Positions 29,999-38,358 of a stretch of 56,840 nt of DNA are shown piece by piece (the first letter of the stretch is position 1; the number at the start of each line of letters is the position of its first letter). Origin of the DNA: Trichodesmium sp. MAG_R02 (GTDB taxonomy: Bacteria > Cyanobacteriota > Cyanobacteriia > Cyanobacteriales > Microcoleaceae); the NCBI GenBank assembly GCA_023356605.1, contig JAKQYE010000004.1, positions 1 to 56,840 on the forward strand. Reading direction: 5' to 3'. The notes under the pieces are model-generated. The model was not told where the DNA came from. It did no database searches and worked only from the letters and a program-made list of their open reading frames with translations. The translations under genes and the position numbers were made by a program.

Positions 29999-30035
29999 AG
30001 CATTAGCTTAGTGTGGGAGTATGTCACGAGTATTT
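29985..30035 (+). other. Candidate IS605 right end / guide-RNA 3' end
   Basis: A hairpin with CACACTA and TAGTGTG arms is followed by GGGAGTATGTCAC. This is directly after the tnpB tail and resembles the right-end signal of IS200/IS605 elements, which is also the 3' part of the TnpB-associated guide RNA. A similar GGGGAGGATGTCA follows the tnpB relic at 44453-44635. No transcript evidence exists. Confidence 0.4.
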
Positions 30036-30057
30036 CATATTTCTTTTATTAATTTCT

Positions 30058-30570
30058 ATGAATTATCTCGTCGCCGTATTATCAGACCGTATTCAAGCTG
30101 AAGCGGCCTATTCTGCTATGGAAAAAGAGGGTTTGCCCATGAAAAAAGTGGCAATATTGGGTCGGGGATATCAAACTGCTGATGAATATGGCCTAATTGA
30201 TCCTAATGACCAAGCCCGCAAACAATCCCTACAAATGATTACTTGGCTTATACCTTTTGGTTTTGCTGCTGGTTTTACTTTTAGTATCATTACAGGTTTG
30301 AATACTTTTGCTTGGGCAGGGGAATTTGGTAATCATTTTATTGGTGGTATATTGGGTAGTATTTCTGGTGCAATGGGTGGAACTTTTGTTGGTGGTGGGG
30401 TAGGTTTAGTTTTTGGTAGTGGTGATGCTTTACCTTATCGTAATCGTTTGAGAGCAGGTAAATATTTGATTGTTGTTAAAGGTTCAGAGTCTTTGACTCG
30501 TTTAGCAACTCGTACTTTATATCAGTTTAAACCAGAAAATATTCAAGGGTATTCTGTACCGGAAAGTTAA
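30058..30570 (+). CDS. Conserved cyanobacterial membrane protein
   Basis: The start ATG 30058 (MNYLVAVLSDRIQAEAAY) gives 170 aa; an earlier in-frame codon at 30013 lies inside the IS605 right-end remnant and is unlikely. An N-terminal soluble part resembles the general-stress/DUF1269-type fold (SDRIQAEAAYSAMEKEG). Two hydrophobic Gly-rich membrane segments follow (about 62-82 and 92-120, with GGTFVGGGVGLVFG), then a short soluble tail (GKYLIVVKGSESLTRLA). The role is not known. A terminator-like hairpin lies just downstream. Confidence 0.75.
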   Translation: MNYLVAVLSDRIQAEAAYSAMEKEGLPMKKVAILGRGYQTADEYGLIDPNDQARKQSLQMITWLIPFGFAAGFTFSIITGLNTFAWAGEFGNHFIGGILGSISGAMGGTFVGGGVGLVFGSGDALPYRNRLRAGKYLIVVKGSESLTRLATRTLYQFKPENIQGYSVPES

Positions 30571-30587
30571 CGGAAGCTAACCCCCAT

Positions 30588-30611
30588 TTCCCCCTCCCTT
30601 TTTAGGGGGAA
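30588..30611 (+). terminator. Terminator-like hairpin
   Basis: Inverted repeat TTCCCCCT ... AGGGGGAA begins 18 bp after the stop of the preceding gene, with a T-rich loop. The following tract is A/T-rich but not a pure T-run. Confidence 0.5.
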
Positions 30612-30862
30612 GTTAAAAGTAAAATTTATGATTACTAAAAGTCCTGACTTGACAATAATTTAAAGGGATTATTTATAGCAATTTTGAGGATAGTAAGGTA
30701 CAGTTTAGTATTAATCTCTACTGCTTATTGCTTATTGACTATTCCCTAAACTCAGAAAAGTTTGTACCTCATCAATTCCAAAACTGCTATAACTTTATCA
30801 GGACAAAACTATCCTAAACTTTTAATTTCTTCCTTCTTCCTTCTTACTTATCAATAATAACT

Positions 30863-31642
30863 ATGTTACCAAAAGAAGAACTACTTAAAGGAATTGAAAA
30901 TCGCGAAACTATAACTCGAATAATTGACTTAGCTGAACAAGCTATTAAAACTTGGGAAATTATTCTAAGTAATTTTTTATCGCCACCAGAAATCTTTGAA
31001 GCAGAAGGAGTTTTTCAAAAGTTGACTGAAGTAGAAATAGTTTCATGGGGTGGTTATTCTCAAGCTGAACGAAAAAGATTAGCGATCGCTCGTTCAGATT
31101 TACCTATTGATACTTCGAATGTGGCATTAAAAACTATTAATATTGAGGGAAATTTTCTGTTCGATACTGCTACTCACCGAGACTTTCTTGGTTCCATGTT
31201 AGGTACAGGAATAGAGAGAGAAAAAACAGGAGATATTATTGTTTTAGGAGAACGAGGTGCCCAAGCAATAGTTGTTCCTGAACTGGTGGAATTTTTAGAG
31301 ATGAATTTCCAACAAGTTCGGTCTGTTCCTGTTAAAGTTAAACCTATAGAATTGAGTGAATTAAAAATAAGAGAACCGAAAAAGAAAGAATTAACAACTG
31401 TGGAAGCTTCCATGAGATTAGATGCAGTTGCTTCGGCAGGTTTTGGAATGTCTCGTAATAAAATGGTTGACTTAATTGATGGGGGAGATGTGAGAGTTAA
31501 TTGGAAAGAAATTAGTCAGGCCAGTTATGCAGTAAAAACGGGAGATTTAATTGCAATTCGAGGAAAAGGGAGGTTAGAAGTAGGGGAAGTTACAATTACG
31601 AAAAAAGAACGTTATCGGGTGAATTTGACCAGGTATGTTTAG
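30863..31642 (+). CDS. Photosystem II S4-domain protein (YlmH-like RNA-binding)
   Basis: The 259-aa protein has an N-terminal YlmH-like region (about 1-100), a middle region RDFLGSMLGTGIEREKTGDI (about 109-128), and a C-terminal S4 RNA-binding domain (about 180-245; MRLDAVASAGFGMSRNKMVD, then GGDVRVNWKEIS and LIAIRGKGRLEVG). Cyanobacterial and plastid members are annotated as photosystem II S4-domain proteins, while YlmH-type proteins act in RNA/ribosome quality control. Direct involvement in PSII is not established by sequence. Confidence 0.85.
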   Translation: MLPKEELLKGIENRETITRIIDLAEQAIKTWEIILSNFLSPPEIFEAEGVFQKLTEVEIVSWGGYSQAERKRLAIARSDLPIDTSNVALKTINIEGNFLFDTATHRDFLGSMLGTGIEREKTGDIIVLGERGAQAIVVPELVEFLEMNFQQVRSVPVKVKPIELSELKIREPKKKELTTVEASMRLDAVASAGFGMSRNKMVDLIDGGDVRVNWKEISQASYAVKTGDLIAIRGKGRLEVGEVTITKKERYRVNLTRYV

Positions 31643-31679
31643 TTCAGTTATGAGGTAAATTTACAATCCCCCTAAATCT

Positions 31680-31799
31680 CCCTTAAAAAGGTGGACTTTT
31701 AAGACTATGCCCTTAGAAAGGGGGACTTTGAAGATTATGCTCTTAGAAAGGGGTACTTTGAAGGTTATGCCCTTAGAAAGGGGTACTTTGAAGACTCCT
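31680..31799 (+). repeat. Four 30-bp tandem repeats
   Basis: Four consecutive 30-bp units at 31680, 31710, 31740 and 31770 share CCCTTAGAAAGGGG and ACTTTGAAG. Each contains a small CCCTT/AAGGG inverted repeat. They lie just after the S4 gene and encode no protein. There are no spacers, so this is not a CRISPR array. Confidence 0.85.
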
Positions 31800-31874
31800 C
31801 CCTTATACCAATGACCGGAAACTTTGCTATATTTGAATTTTCTATTTATAAATATTATTAGTTTGAGCAAATGC

Positions 31875-31983
31875 TTAGAGCAGTTTTCATGTCGGTAGGC
31901 CACAGTAGGGACGCCCTTATGCAAGGTCCCTACCATGTTTTGATTATGGCGATGTAGTTCATCAATTTGAAAAGCGCTGTAAT
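31875..31983 (-). mobile_element. ~108-bp MITE-like element (TTACAGC family), copy 1
   Basis: On the minus strand it matches 50838-50946 almost base for base. It has imperfect terminal inverted repeats (TTACAGCGCTTTTCA and TTACAGCAGTTTTCA type) and the internal palindrome GTAGGGAC ... GTCCCTAC. It encodes no transposase, although one frame is open by chance. Confidence 0.75.
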
Positions 31984-32029
31984 GTTTGGTAACTTCGGTT
32001 ATAAAGAAAAGCAATTTTGCTAGCTTTCA

Positions 32030-32156
32030 AGTTTTGTGCATTTAAACGACAAATTGATTGTCTGCCTCCCTTGAGAAAAAACCCTTCTAAATTCGGAATT
32101 ATAAATTCGATCATTCTAGCTGACTAATACGCATTTTAAATAAGTATTAGTTTACC
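32030..32156 (+). repeat. ~125-bp dispersed repeat ending in a palindrome, copy 2
   Basis: Second copy of the 12534-12655 element, in the same orientation. It keeps the terminal CTAATACGCATTTTAAAT...AGTATTAG palindrome. It lies 47 bp from a MITE copy. The region 32157-32599 holds nothing else I recognise. Confidence 0.8.
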
Positions 32157-32599
32157 TCTCCATAAGATAGTTGATATTGTTCATACTCTTTGATTATTTC
32201 CTCCATATGGTTTCTGTATTTTTATAATTTTTATATTCTATAATTACCTCCTACTCCTCCCAAGTGATTTTTTAAGTTGTAGTCAAATTAACTTTAATGT
32301 AATTATGAGTAATAGTTCCAGAATTAATGGTAAAAACTTGACCATTCACAGATTCATATTTAATTGGTTATTTTTCCTCTCATTGTAGATATTATTAAGG
32401 GATCATTAGTTAGCTTTTAGGTTGGGCAATCATTTAGTATATCTGCTATTAAATTAACTACTGGACTGATGAGTTATTCAAATATTATAATTTTAAGAAA
32501 TACATCTAGAGCATCGACTTAATCAAAGAATAAGGGTATGTTAGTTCATAAAACTTACAAACTTATGATATAATTGTTCTGGATATGACTTGTAAACAA

Positions 32600-32685
32600 A
32601 ACTTACGCAGTACCGCTGTATATAGTGCATTTTTGGTAACTATTTCAAATTATTACACTATAATTAGTGTCTTTGCGTAAGCCCT
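32600..32685 (+). mobile_element. MITE-like element, ACTTACGCA family, copy 1
   Basis: The ends are ACTTACGCA and TGCGTAAG (inverted). The interior TGTATATAGTGCATTTTT and TTAGTGTCTTTGCG match 34831-34919 and 43195-43282. No coding capacity. Confidence 0.75.
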
Positions 32686-32781
32686 GGTAAATAGATCGAG
32701 ATTTAAATACAAGTATGAATTTAAGAAATTAAGCCCTGGTAAATAGATCGAGATTTAAATACAAGTATGAATTTAAGAAAT
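32679..32781 (+). repeat. 52-bp tandem duplication
   Basis: Units 32679-32730 and 32731-32781 are essentially identical (AAGCCCTGGTAAATAGATCG ...). The duplication starts inside the right end of the MITE at 32600-32685, so it arose after that insertion. Confidence 0.85.
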
Positions 32782-32908
32782 GCGGTAGAGTTGACCCTCA
32801 ATGGTTATGAGTGAGTAACCGCCGATCCCTTAAGCTCAACCAGAAGTAAACATCCGATTGTCACACTTATGTGACGCTTTGTATAAGTTTTATAAAGTAG
32901 GTAAAAAT

Positions 32909-34234
32909 ATGTCACAATTATATCATCGAGCCTATAAAATATTAGAAGTAGAAGTTGACAAATGTGCTCAAGCAGATTTGGTTGGGGAAGTGGGAAAAAA
33001 AATAGTGATGAAAAGATTGGATAAATTACGATTCCAATCAGGAGAACCCCTAAAAGCAGAAGAGTTGAGTAATACGGTAAAAGACCAATTTCCTAATTTT
33101 AGTGACAAGGCTATTGAGAAAGCAGCTAAAGTAAATAAACCATCTGGATCCTGGAGTCTAATTGCTTGGGCACCTGCAGCATTACTGGGAATGGCAGGGA
33201 TAGTTTGGGTGGCAAATTTACCCTATCCAATGATTCGTAAGCCTGTGTCGAGAGTAGCACCAATAATTTTGCTACCAAGTTATATAAATATGGATCATAA
33301 CTATCGGGAGGCGATCGCTAATATTGAACAAGCAGACCAACTAATTAATAAAGCAACTTCCAGCGCAGATATCAATTTGGGTACTCAGAAAGTAGCCTCG
33401 GCACAAAAACATCTTGATGAATTGCCAGTATGGTTTTTAGGTTATTATCCTCAAAGATACTGTACCTTTTTCAGTTGTTCTTGGAAATTCACATTAGATG
33501 AATTTGAAACGGCGAGAAAACAGGTAGGGCGAATGGAGGCAAAGGTATTTCAAGAAAAAAATGCTCAAACATTTTTAACAGAAGCAGAACAAGCAATTGC
33601 AAGTGCTAAACAACAATATTTGGAAGCTACAACTTCAACAGAAAAACAGCAGGCGATCGCTAACTGGCAAACTGGGATAGATAAGTTAGCACAAATTCCA
33701 CCTACTACTGTTGCTAAAAAAATGGCAGAACCACAATTAGCAGCAGCTAAACGAGATTTTCAAAAAGAGGTGGGTTTAGCTGATGATGGTACAATCAGTT
33801 CTACTTTTATAGAAGTGGCCAAAAAAATTGGTTTACAGGCATCTAAAGCTTCTCAAAATGGACCTCATCCAGAGCAACGATGGCAAGTAATAGTGGGTTT
33901 CTGGGAGCAAGCAATTGATCAATTACAAAAAATATCAGCAGATAATCCAAGTTATTTGGCAGCCCAGACTAAAATAGGGGAGTATCAGCTTAAGTTGGCT
34001 AATGTGAAGATGCGTTTGCAAGCAGAAAGGGAGTCAGGAACTGCTTTTAAGCAAGGTAAGGATTTAATTGCAGATTGGCGAAAGTCTGTTGTTGATAATT
34101 CAGATCGAGATTTACTTGCTAGTAAGTTACAGGAAATTATTAATCAGTTAGAAAATGTCAAACCAGGAACAACTTTTTATCAAGAAGCTCAAGAATTATT
34201 AAAATTCGCTAAGAATAAACAGAAAAATTTATAA
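32909..34234 (+). CDS. Conserved cyanobacterial single-TM protein
   Basis: The preferred start ATG 32909 (MSQLYHRAYKILEVEVDKC) gives 441 aa; an upstream in-frame codon at 32858 is possible. An N-terminal cytoplasmic part is followed by one transmembrane segment (about residues 83-104, LIAWAPAALLGMAGIVWVAN). A long helical region rich in Ala, Gln and Lys comes after it (AEQAIASAKQQYLEATTSTE). Cysteines appear in YCTFFSCSW. The shape suggests a membrane-anchored coiled-coil protein. I recognise it only as a conserved cyanobacterial hypothetical. Confidence 0.7.
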   Translation: MSQLYHRAYKILEVEVDKCAQADLVGEVGKKIVMKRLDKLRFQSGEPLKAEELSNTVKDQFPNFSDKAIEKAAKVNKPSGSWSLIAWAPAALLGMAGIVWVANLPYPMIRKPVSRVAPIILLPSYINMDHNYREAIANIEQADQLINKATSSADINLGTQKVASAQKHLDELPVWFLGYYPQRYCTFFSCSWKFTLDEFETARKQVGRMEAKVFQEKNAQTFLTEAEQAIASAKQQYLEATTSTEKQQAIANWQTGIDKLAQIPPTTVAKKMAEPQLAAAKRDFQKEVGLADDGTISSTFIEVAKKIGLQASKASQNGPHPEQRWQVIVGFWEQAIDQLQKISADNPSYLAAQTKIGEYQLKLANVKMRLQAERESGTAFKQGKDLIADWRKSVVDNSDRDLLASKLQEIINQLENVKPGTTFYQEAQELLKFAKNKQKNL

Positions 34235-34297
34235 TCAGTGCCCCACAATAATACACAGAAAAAGCTTGGGAGTTTGGTCCTGTCTTTTTTAATAAAT

Positions 34298-34394
34298 AGG
34301 ACTTAGGTAAAACCACTATATCTAGTAGGGCTTTACGGGCGTTAACCCCTACTAGATGGTGTGTATTTTCATCTGCGTGGGTAAATCCTGTGAA
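34298..34394 (+). mobile_element. MITE-like element with AGGACTTA ends, variant core
   Basis: It begins AGGACTTAGGTAAA and ends GTAAATCCTG, matching the outer ends of the ACTTACGCA family. Its core (CCACTATATCTAGTAGGG ... CCCTACTAGATGGTG) is a different palindrome, and this core recurs at 37118-37182. Confidence 0.6.
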
Positions 34395-34538
34395 GGTTAG
34401 TTAGGGAAATAAGCCCGTTTTTTTGCTTGGGTGCGTCAGTCCTGTTAATTTGATTCAGGAAAAATTACGTCTTTATAAATTAAGGATAGCAAACAGTGGA
34501 AATTAATACTGGTAAAGTGAACATCTTGTTCTGTTTGA

Positions 34539-34823
34539 TTGGTAGGGGGTGATAATGAGGATGGGGAAGTAGAAGCTAAAATTGCTTTCGACCTCGTTCG
34601 CGATCGCTATTTAATGTTTCATGTCGGATGGTCTGGAGAAAGACGAGTTTTTGGATGTGTTATTTACGTTGAGATTAGGTCGGGGAAATTTTGGATTCAA
34701 CGAGATGGAACAGAAGCAGGAATTGCTTATGTGTTAATTGCAGCAGGAGTGCCTAAGTCTGATGTTGTAATAGGGTTCAGGTCCCTCTATATGCGTAAGT
34801 TTACAGGATTGGCGAAAGGTTAG
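34539..34823 (+). pseudogene. xisI: XisI-like protein, 5'-truncated
   Basis: The frame encodes most of XisI, the fdxN-element excision controlling factor: YLMFHVGWSGERRVFGCVIY, KFWIQRDGTEAGIAYVLI, GVPKSDVVIGF and a final FTGLAKG. Typical XisI proteins are about 110 aa and begin with a helix of ~20 residues, which is absent here; an in-frame TGA lies immediately before the first possible (TTG) start. No XisH partner, which normally precedes XisI, is nearby. It is either a truncated relic or a short form with a non-standard start. Confidence 0.7.
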
Positions 34824-34830
34824 TATGAAT

Positions 34831-34919
34831 AGGACTTACACAGGAATGCTGTATATAGTGTATATTTCATAAATACTTCAGATATTTACATTACAATTAG
34901 CGTGTTTGCGTAAGTCTTA
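34831..34919 (+). mobile_element. MITE-like element, ACTTACGCA family, copy 2
   Basis: It starts AGGACTTACACAGG and ends TGCGTAAGTCTT, with the shared core TGCTGTATATAGTGTATATT. It lies 7 bp after the xisI relic's stop. Confidence 0.8.
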
Positions 34920-35088
34920 AAGAGAGTTGTTGGGAAATAAAAATTAAAAAAGCCCAAAATCTTACTCTGTAAAGTTTTCATGGTTTTAAATATGAAAAAA
35001 AGTATAAAGTTTGACTAATAAGGGTTTGAGCCATTTTTTTAGCTTAATTCCCAACAACTCTAATATATAAAGCAGTTCTGACTAAATT

Positions 35089-35271
35089 TTAAGGACGATC
35101 TTTAGATGGTACTTTTGCCCACGCCATATCACGAGCTGATTCAGGGGTAGAACCAGAAGCGTGATATTTCTTACCCGTCTTATTATCCCGGATAGTAACG
35201 TTATAGCCTGAATTAAAAAGGCCACTATAACTTTCTGTTTTTACGTCAAATCGTTCATTATACTTACTCAT
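35089..35271 (-). CDS. Small protein of unknown function (60 aa)
   Basis: The 60-aa product begins MSKYNERFDVKTESYSG and has a polar, beta-rich middle (GYNVTIRDNKTGKKYHAS) and an Ala/Lys-rich end. AGGAG lies about 8 nt upstream of the ATG, strongly supporting it as a real gene. The 36-aa ORF at 35284-35394 lies directly upstream on the same strand, and this gene's ribosome binding site begins right at that ORF's end. It is divergent from the HTH/NB-ARC gene. I do not recognise the family. Confidence 0.6.
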   Translation of the reverse strand: MSKYNERFDVKTESYSGLFNSGYNVTIRDNKTGKKYHASGSTPESARDMAWAKVPSKDRP

Positions 35272-35283
35272 CAGTTTATACTC

Positions 35284-35394
35284 CTAAAAATTTCTATTTT
35301 TGCTATTAATTGCGGGTTCTACCGCAAAAAGCATTGCAAAAGGTAACTTATCAGAACACTTTTCTTGAGTTCCTAAAGTTTTAACCATTGGCAT
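35284..35394 (-). CDS. Tiny ORF (36 aa) in tandem with the 60-aa gene
   Basis: The frame MPMVKTLGTQEKCSDKL... ends after 36 codons at 35284. AAAGGAGA sits just 5-6 nt upstream of the first ATG (35394-35392), an excellent Shine-Dalgarno sequence. The C-terminal half is hydrophobic then polar (FAMLFAVEPAINSK). It was too short for routine gene calling. It could be a small regulatory or toxin-like peptide, or a leader of the 60-aa gene; I see no known family. Confidence 0.45.
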   Translation of the reverse strand: MPMVKTLGTQEKCSDKLPFAMLFAVEPAINSKNRNF

Positions 35395-35610
35395 TCTCCT
35401 TTTTATTAAGATTAGATTTGCCGTACAATTAGTATTTTCCTACTTAAATTTCAGCCTAGCAACCTAACAAAAATAGGATTTAGGGGGGAATTTCCTAAAC
35501 ACTTTACCCCCTCAATAAATGGGAAAAAATAGGATTTTAGAGCAAAAAATTGGAAAATGTGTGATAATGTGGGCTGAAAATAAGTTAAATTCAGTAAACT
35601 TTAGAAATCT

Positions 35611-37015
35611 ATGGAGATTCAAGAAGCTTTAAAGTGGACGGATGACCTGGTTTTTGCCTCAACAGGAAAGCATCTCGACTCACTACAACGATCCATTTTT
35701 GAAGGTGTATGGGAAAATAAACCATATAAGAACATCGCAGAAGATTATCACTGCACTCCAGATCATATAAGAAAAACAGCATCACAATTATGGCAACTTC
35801 TATCAGATATTTTGGGGGAAGAGGTTAAAAAATCAAATATTAGATCTAAGTTAGAACGAATCGAATTTTCCCATATATCAAGTTTAGGCTCTGACTCTAC
35901 ACAAATATTTGGTAATATTAACATCTGTAGCAAAATTTGCCCCTATCCTAAACCAAAAAAAAGCGACAAAAAGCCGATCGCCCACCACTACCAACCCAGA
36001 CAATATTCAACCTAAAAAAAACCACGACCTGACCGATGCACCGAAACCCCATAACCTCTACAACCGCACTAACGAACTCGCAACCCTTAAACAATGGATA
36101 CTCGTAGAAAATAGTCCCATCGTCACAATAACTGGACTATCAGGTATCGGTAAAACCACCCTCGCTAGACAACTGGTTGAAGAAATAAAAGACAACTTCC
36201 AGGGGGTTATCTGGCGAAATCATAGTAAGTTTACTACTCTGAAGTCTCTACAAACAAACTTAATTGAGTTTCTCTCTCAAGAACAAAAAACTAAATACTC
36301 ATCAATTCTAGATTACTTGCGATCGCGCAGCTTCCCCGGAGGAGAAACCCATCGTTGCCTAATCATTCTCGACGACTTCCAAGAAACATTAACTACTGGA
36401 GAATTTGTCACTACTTACATTCCAGAATACAAAAATTACGGCAAACTCATCAAAGAAATAGCACATTCTCCTCACAACAGTTGTTTACTCCTCCTCAGTT
36501 GGGAAAAACCCACAGAAATAGCTAACTTAGAAACAGAAAACTGTCACTGCCACACTTTACAACTTCAAGGGTTAGGAAAATCAGCAACAGAATTATTAAA
36601 ACTGAAAAAATTAACTGATGAAGATAAATGGTTAGAACTTATTAATCTTTACAGTGGCAACCCTTTATGGTTAAATATTATAGCTTCTACTATCCAAGAT
36701 TTATTCAATGGTAGGGTATCTCAATTTTTATCTTATTCTAGTCTATTTTTGGGAGATTTAGAACCGATATTACACGAACATTATCGACGTTTATCAGAGT
36801 CCGAAAAGCTAATCATGCTGTGGTTAGCTAATCAGGATTTCGGAGGGAATATTTGCAATAAACCACCAGAATTTTCGGGTAATAACGTTTTTTTGGGAGC
36901 AATACAGTCTTTAAGAAAACGGGGTTTAATCAAAAAAAATGTGAGTAAGGAAGGGTCTGTTTTTACTCTTGAACCTGTTATTAAACAATATGTGAAAAAT
37001 CAATCTAATAGTTAA
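35611..37015 (+). pseudogene. HTH + NB-ARC-type NTPase, split by a frameshift
   Basis: The first frame (35611-36015) encodes an N-terminal HTH of the type found on vWA/MoxR-associated and NB-ARC proteins of cyanobacteria (FEGVWENKPYKNIAEDYHCT, then DHIRKTASQLWQLLS). The second frame (35909-37015) encodes a low-complexity linker, an NRTNELATLKQWI segment, Walker A TGLSGIGKTTLARQLVEE, a Walker B-like CLIILDDF and a winged-helix end (SEKLIMLWLA, then RKRGLIKKN). Joining them needs a one-base shift between 35909 and 36015, most plausibly in the A8 run near 35965. The protein lacks the usual C-terminal WD40 or TPR sensor repeats. It may be a pseudogene, a programmed frameshift or a homopolymer sequencing error. 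Confidence 0.7.
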
Positions 37016-37109
37016 GCACTACTAACTTATTCTAAGTAATATCATAGCAATATTCATAATCCTATAAAATTATTATCAATCGTTGAAAATTGGTAAAATC
37101 TAATATTAT

Positions 37110-37185
37110 GCAGAACCACTATATCTAGTAGGGGTTAACGGCCGTTAACTACTACAAATGGTGTATATTTTCAAACGAAGGTGGC
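37110..37185 (+). repeat. Palindromic repeat related to the core of 34298-34394
   Basis: The sequence AACCACTATATCTAGTAGGG, then a GTTAACGGCCGTTAAC palindrome and ATGGTGTATATTTTC, parallels the core of the element at 34298. A 15-bp perfect palindrome AGAAACCCGGTTTCT follows at 37193-37207, a motif seen in many filamentous cyanobacterial genomes. Confidence 0.6.
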
Positions 37186-37252
37186 AGGGCTTAGAAACCC
37201 GGTTTCTGGTAGAAGGGTTTCTTCTTTCGAGTGTCTTGTTGCTACCTTCAAT

Positions 37253-37329
37253 TATAGCGGTTTTCAAATTGATGAACTACATCATCATAACCAAAACCTT
37301 GTAGGGACGTTGCATGCAACGTCCCTTTT
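37253..37329 (+). mobile_element. Partial MITE-like element (TTACAGC family), copy 2
   Basis: It matches the left two-thirds of 50838-50946 (GCGGTTTTCAAATTGATGAA and GTAGGGACGTTGCATGC...) but lacks the right terminus. Confidence 0.7.
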
Positions 37330-37403
37330 AGTTTACCATTAATTATTGAGAACTCAATCTTTATCTATTCCAATATTTAATTGTTTCTTACTGATAAAAT
37401 ACC

Positions 37404-37961
37404 ATGAATCAACTATTTCCTTTGAATTTTTCTGACCAAGACCTACGACATCGTGATTTTCAAGGTCAAGACTTGACAGGGGCTGACTTTAGCGGTTCTG
37501 ACTTGAGAGGTTGCAATTTTCAGGATGCCATCCTCATAGAGACCAATTTTCGAGGTGCGAGAATTGGGCAAAGTAGAAGCAAAATTTGGACTTTGATTAT
37601 CCGTTGTGCTGGAGCTGCGATCGCTGTTACTCTTGCTAGTGCTTTTGCTAGTTTTATTGCTGGTGAAATAGAGGGGGTTGCTGCTTTGATTGGGACTGGG
37701 GCTGTGGCCATTGCTATTACTAATACTGAAAGTGAAATTATTGCTGCTGTTTTAGCTGGGGTTGCTGCTGTTATTGGCTCTAGTGGTATTGTCTATTTCT
37801 TGGCAGGAAATCAAGTGAAAGGATTGTTATTATTTTTTGGTTCAGGAATTATTTTAGGATGTGCTGTAATTTTGTTTTTTCAAGTTGTTTTTAAGTTGGA
37901 GAAGTTATCAAAAACATCTTTTGAGAATGCAGATTTAACTAATGCTATTTTTGATGAATAA
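37404..37961 (+). CDS. Pentapeptide-repeat membrane protein
   Basis: The 185-aa protein begins with A(D/N)LxF-type pentapeptides (about residues 12-55: DLTGADFSGSDLRGCNFQ, then NFRGARIG). A highly hydrophobic region of three to four membrane segments follows (about 62-165), then the end returns to pentapeptide sequence (FENADLTNAIFD). Related cyanobacterial proteins usually continue with many more pentapeptides after the membrane part, so this may be a shortened version. It follows the NB-ARC gene on the same strand; a 390-bp repeat-bearing gap separates them. Function unknown. Confidence 0.75.
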   Translation: MNQLFPLNFSDQDLRHRDFQGQDLTGADFSGSDLRGCNFQDAILIETNFRGARIGQSRSKIWTLIIRCAGAAIAVTLASAFASFIAGEIEGVAALIGTGAVAIAITNTESEIIAAVLAGVAAVIGSSGIVYFLAGNQVKGLLLFFGSGIILGCAVILFFQVVFKLEKLSKTSFENADLTNAIFDE

Positions 37962-38127
37962 ATTCTTGAATATTTCTAATTTTTCAAAATTTTAATTCCA
38001 CTAAAAAATAGGTGATTTTGCACGAAATTTTTATTACAATTATTCCTTTGTAAATTGAGCTTGACAAAATCACCATAGAGACTTATAGTTATGCAAGTCT
38101 GGTGTAGTTAACTAGGAGTAAAATTAA

Positions 38128-38358
38128 GTGAGTAATAATGAACCGATTAATTACGGTCGTCACTATTGGTATGTTCGGGTAACTAAAAATATAGCCGAGA
38201 ATGAAGAACAATATGTTCAGGCAGATGAAGCACAGATAAAAGATGGCGTTTTATTGTTCCTACAGGACACAGATCAAGGAGCAAAAATTAATATGGCTTT
38301 TGCTCCGGGAACTTGGTTAACTACTTTTGTCACTTCTTATCAAACACAAGAAAGTTAG
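38128..38358 (+). CDS. Small hypothetical protein (76 aa)
   Basis: The GTG start at 38128 is preceded by AGGAG at 38114-38118, which decides the start. The product begins MSNNEPINYGRHYWYVRVTK and is soluble, with a beta-rich pattern and no membrane segment. I do not recognise the family. It stands about 170 bp after the pentapeptide gene. Confidence 0.55.
   Translation: MSNNEPINYGRHYWYVRVTKNIAENEEQYVQADEAQIKDGVLLFLQDTDQGAKINMAFAPGTWLTTFVTSYQTQES

Noticed and set aside
31680-31799. CRISPR array
   Set aside because: Units are contiguous 30-bp tandem repeats with no unique spacers, and no cas genes are nearby.
31661-32014. ORF sharing a peptide with the ORF at 50782-51075
   Set aside because: The shared peptide comes from translating two copies of the same TTACAGC-family MITE; both flanks differ and no domain is present.
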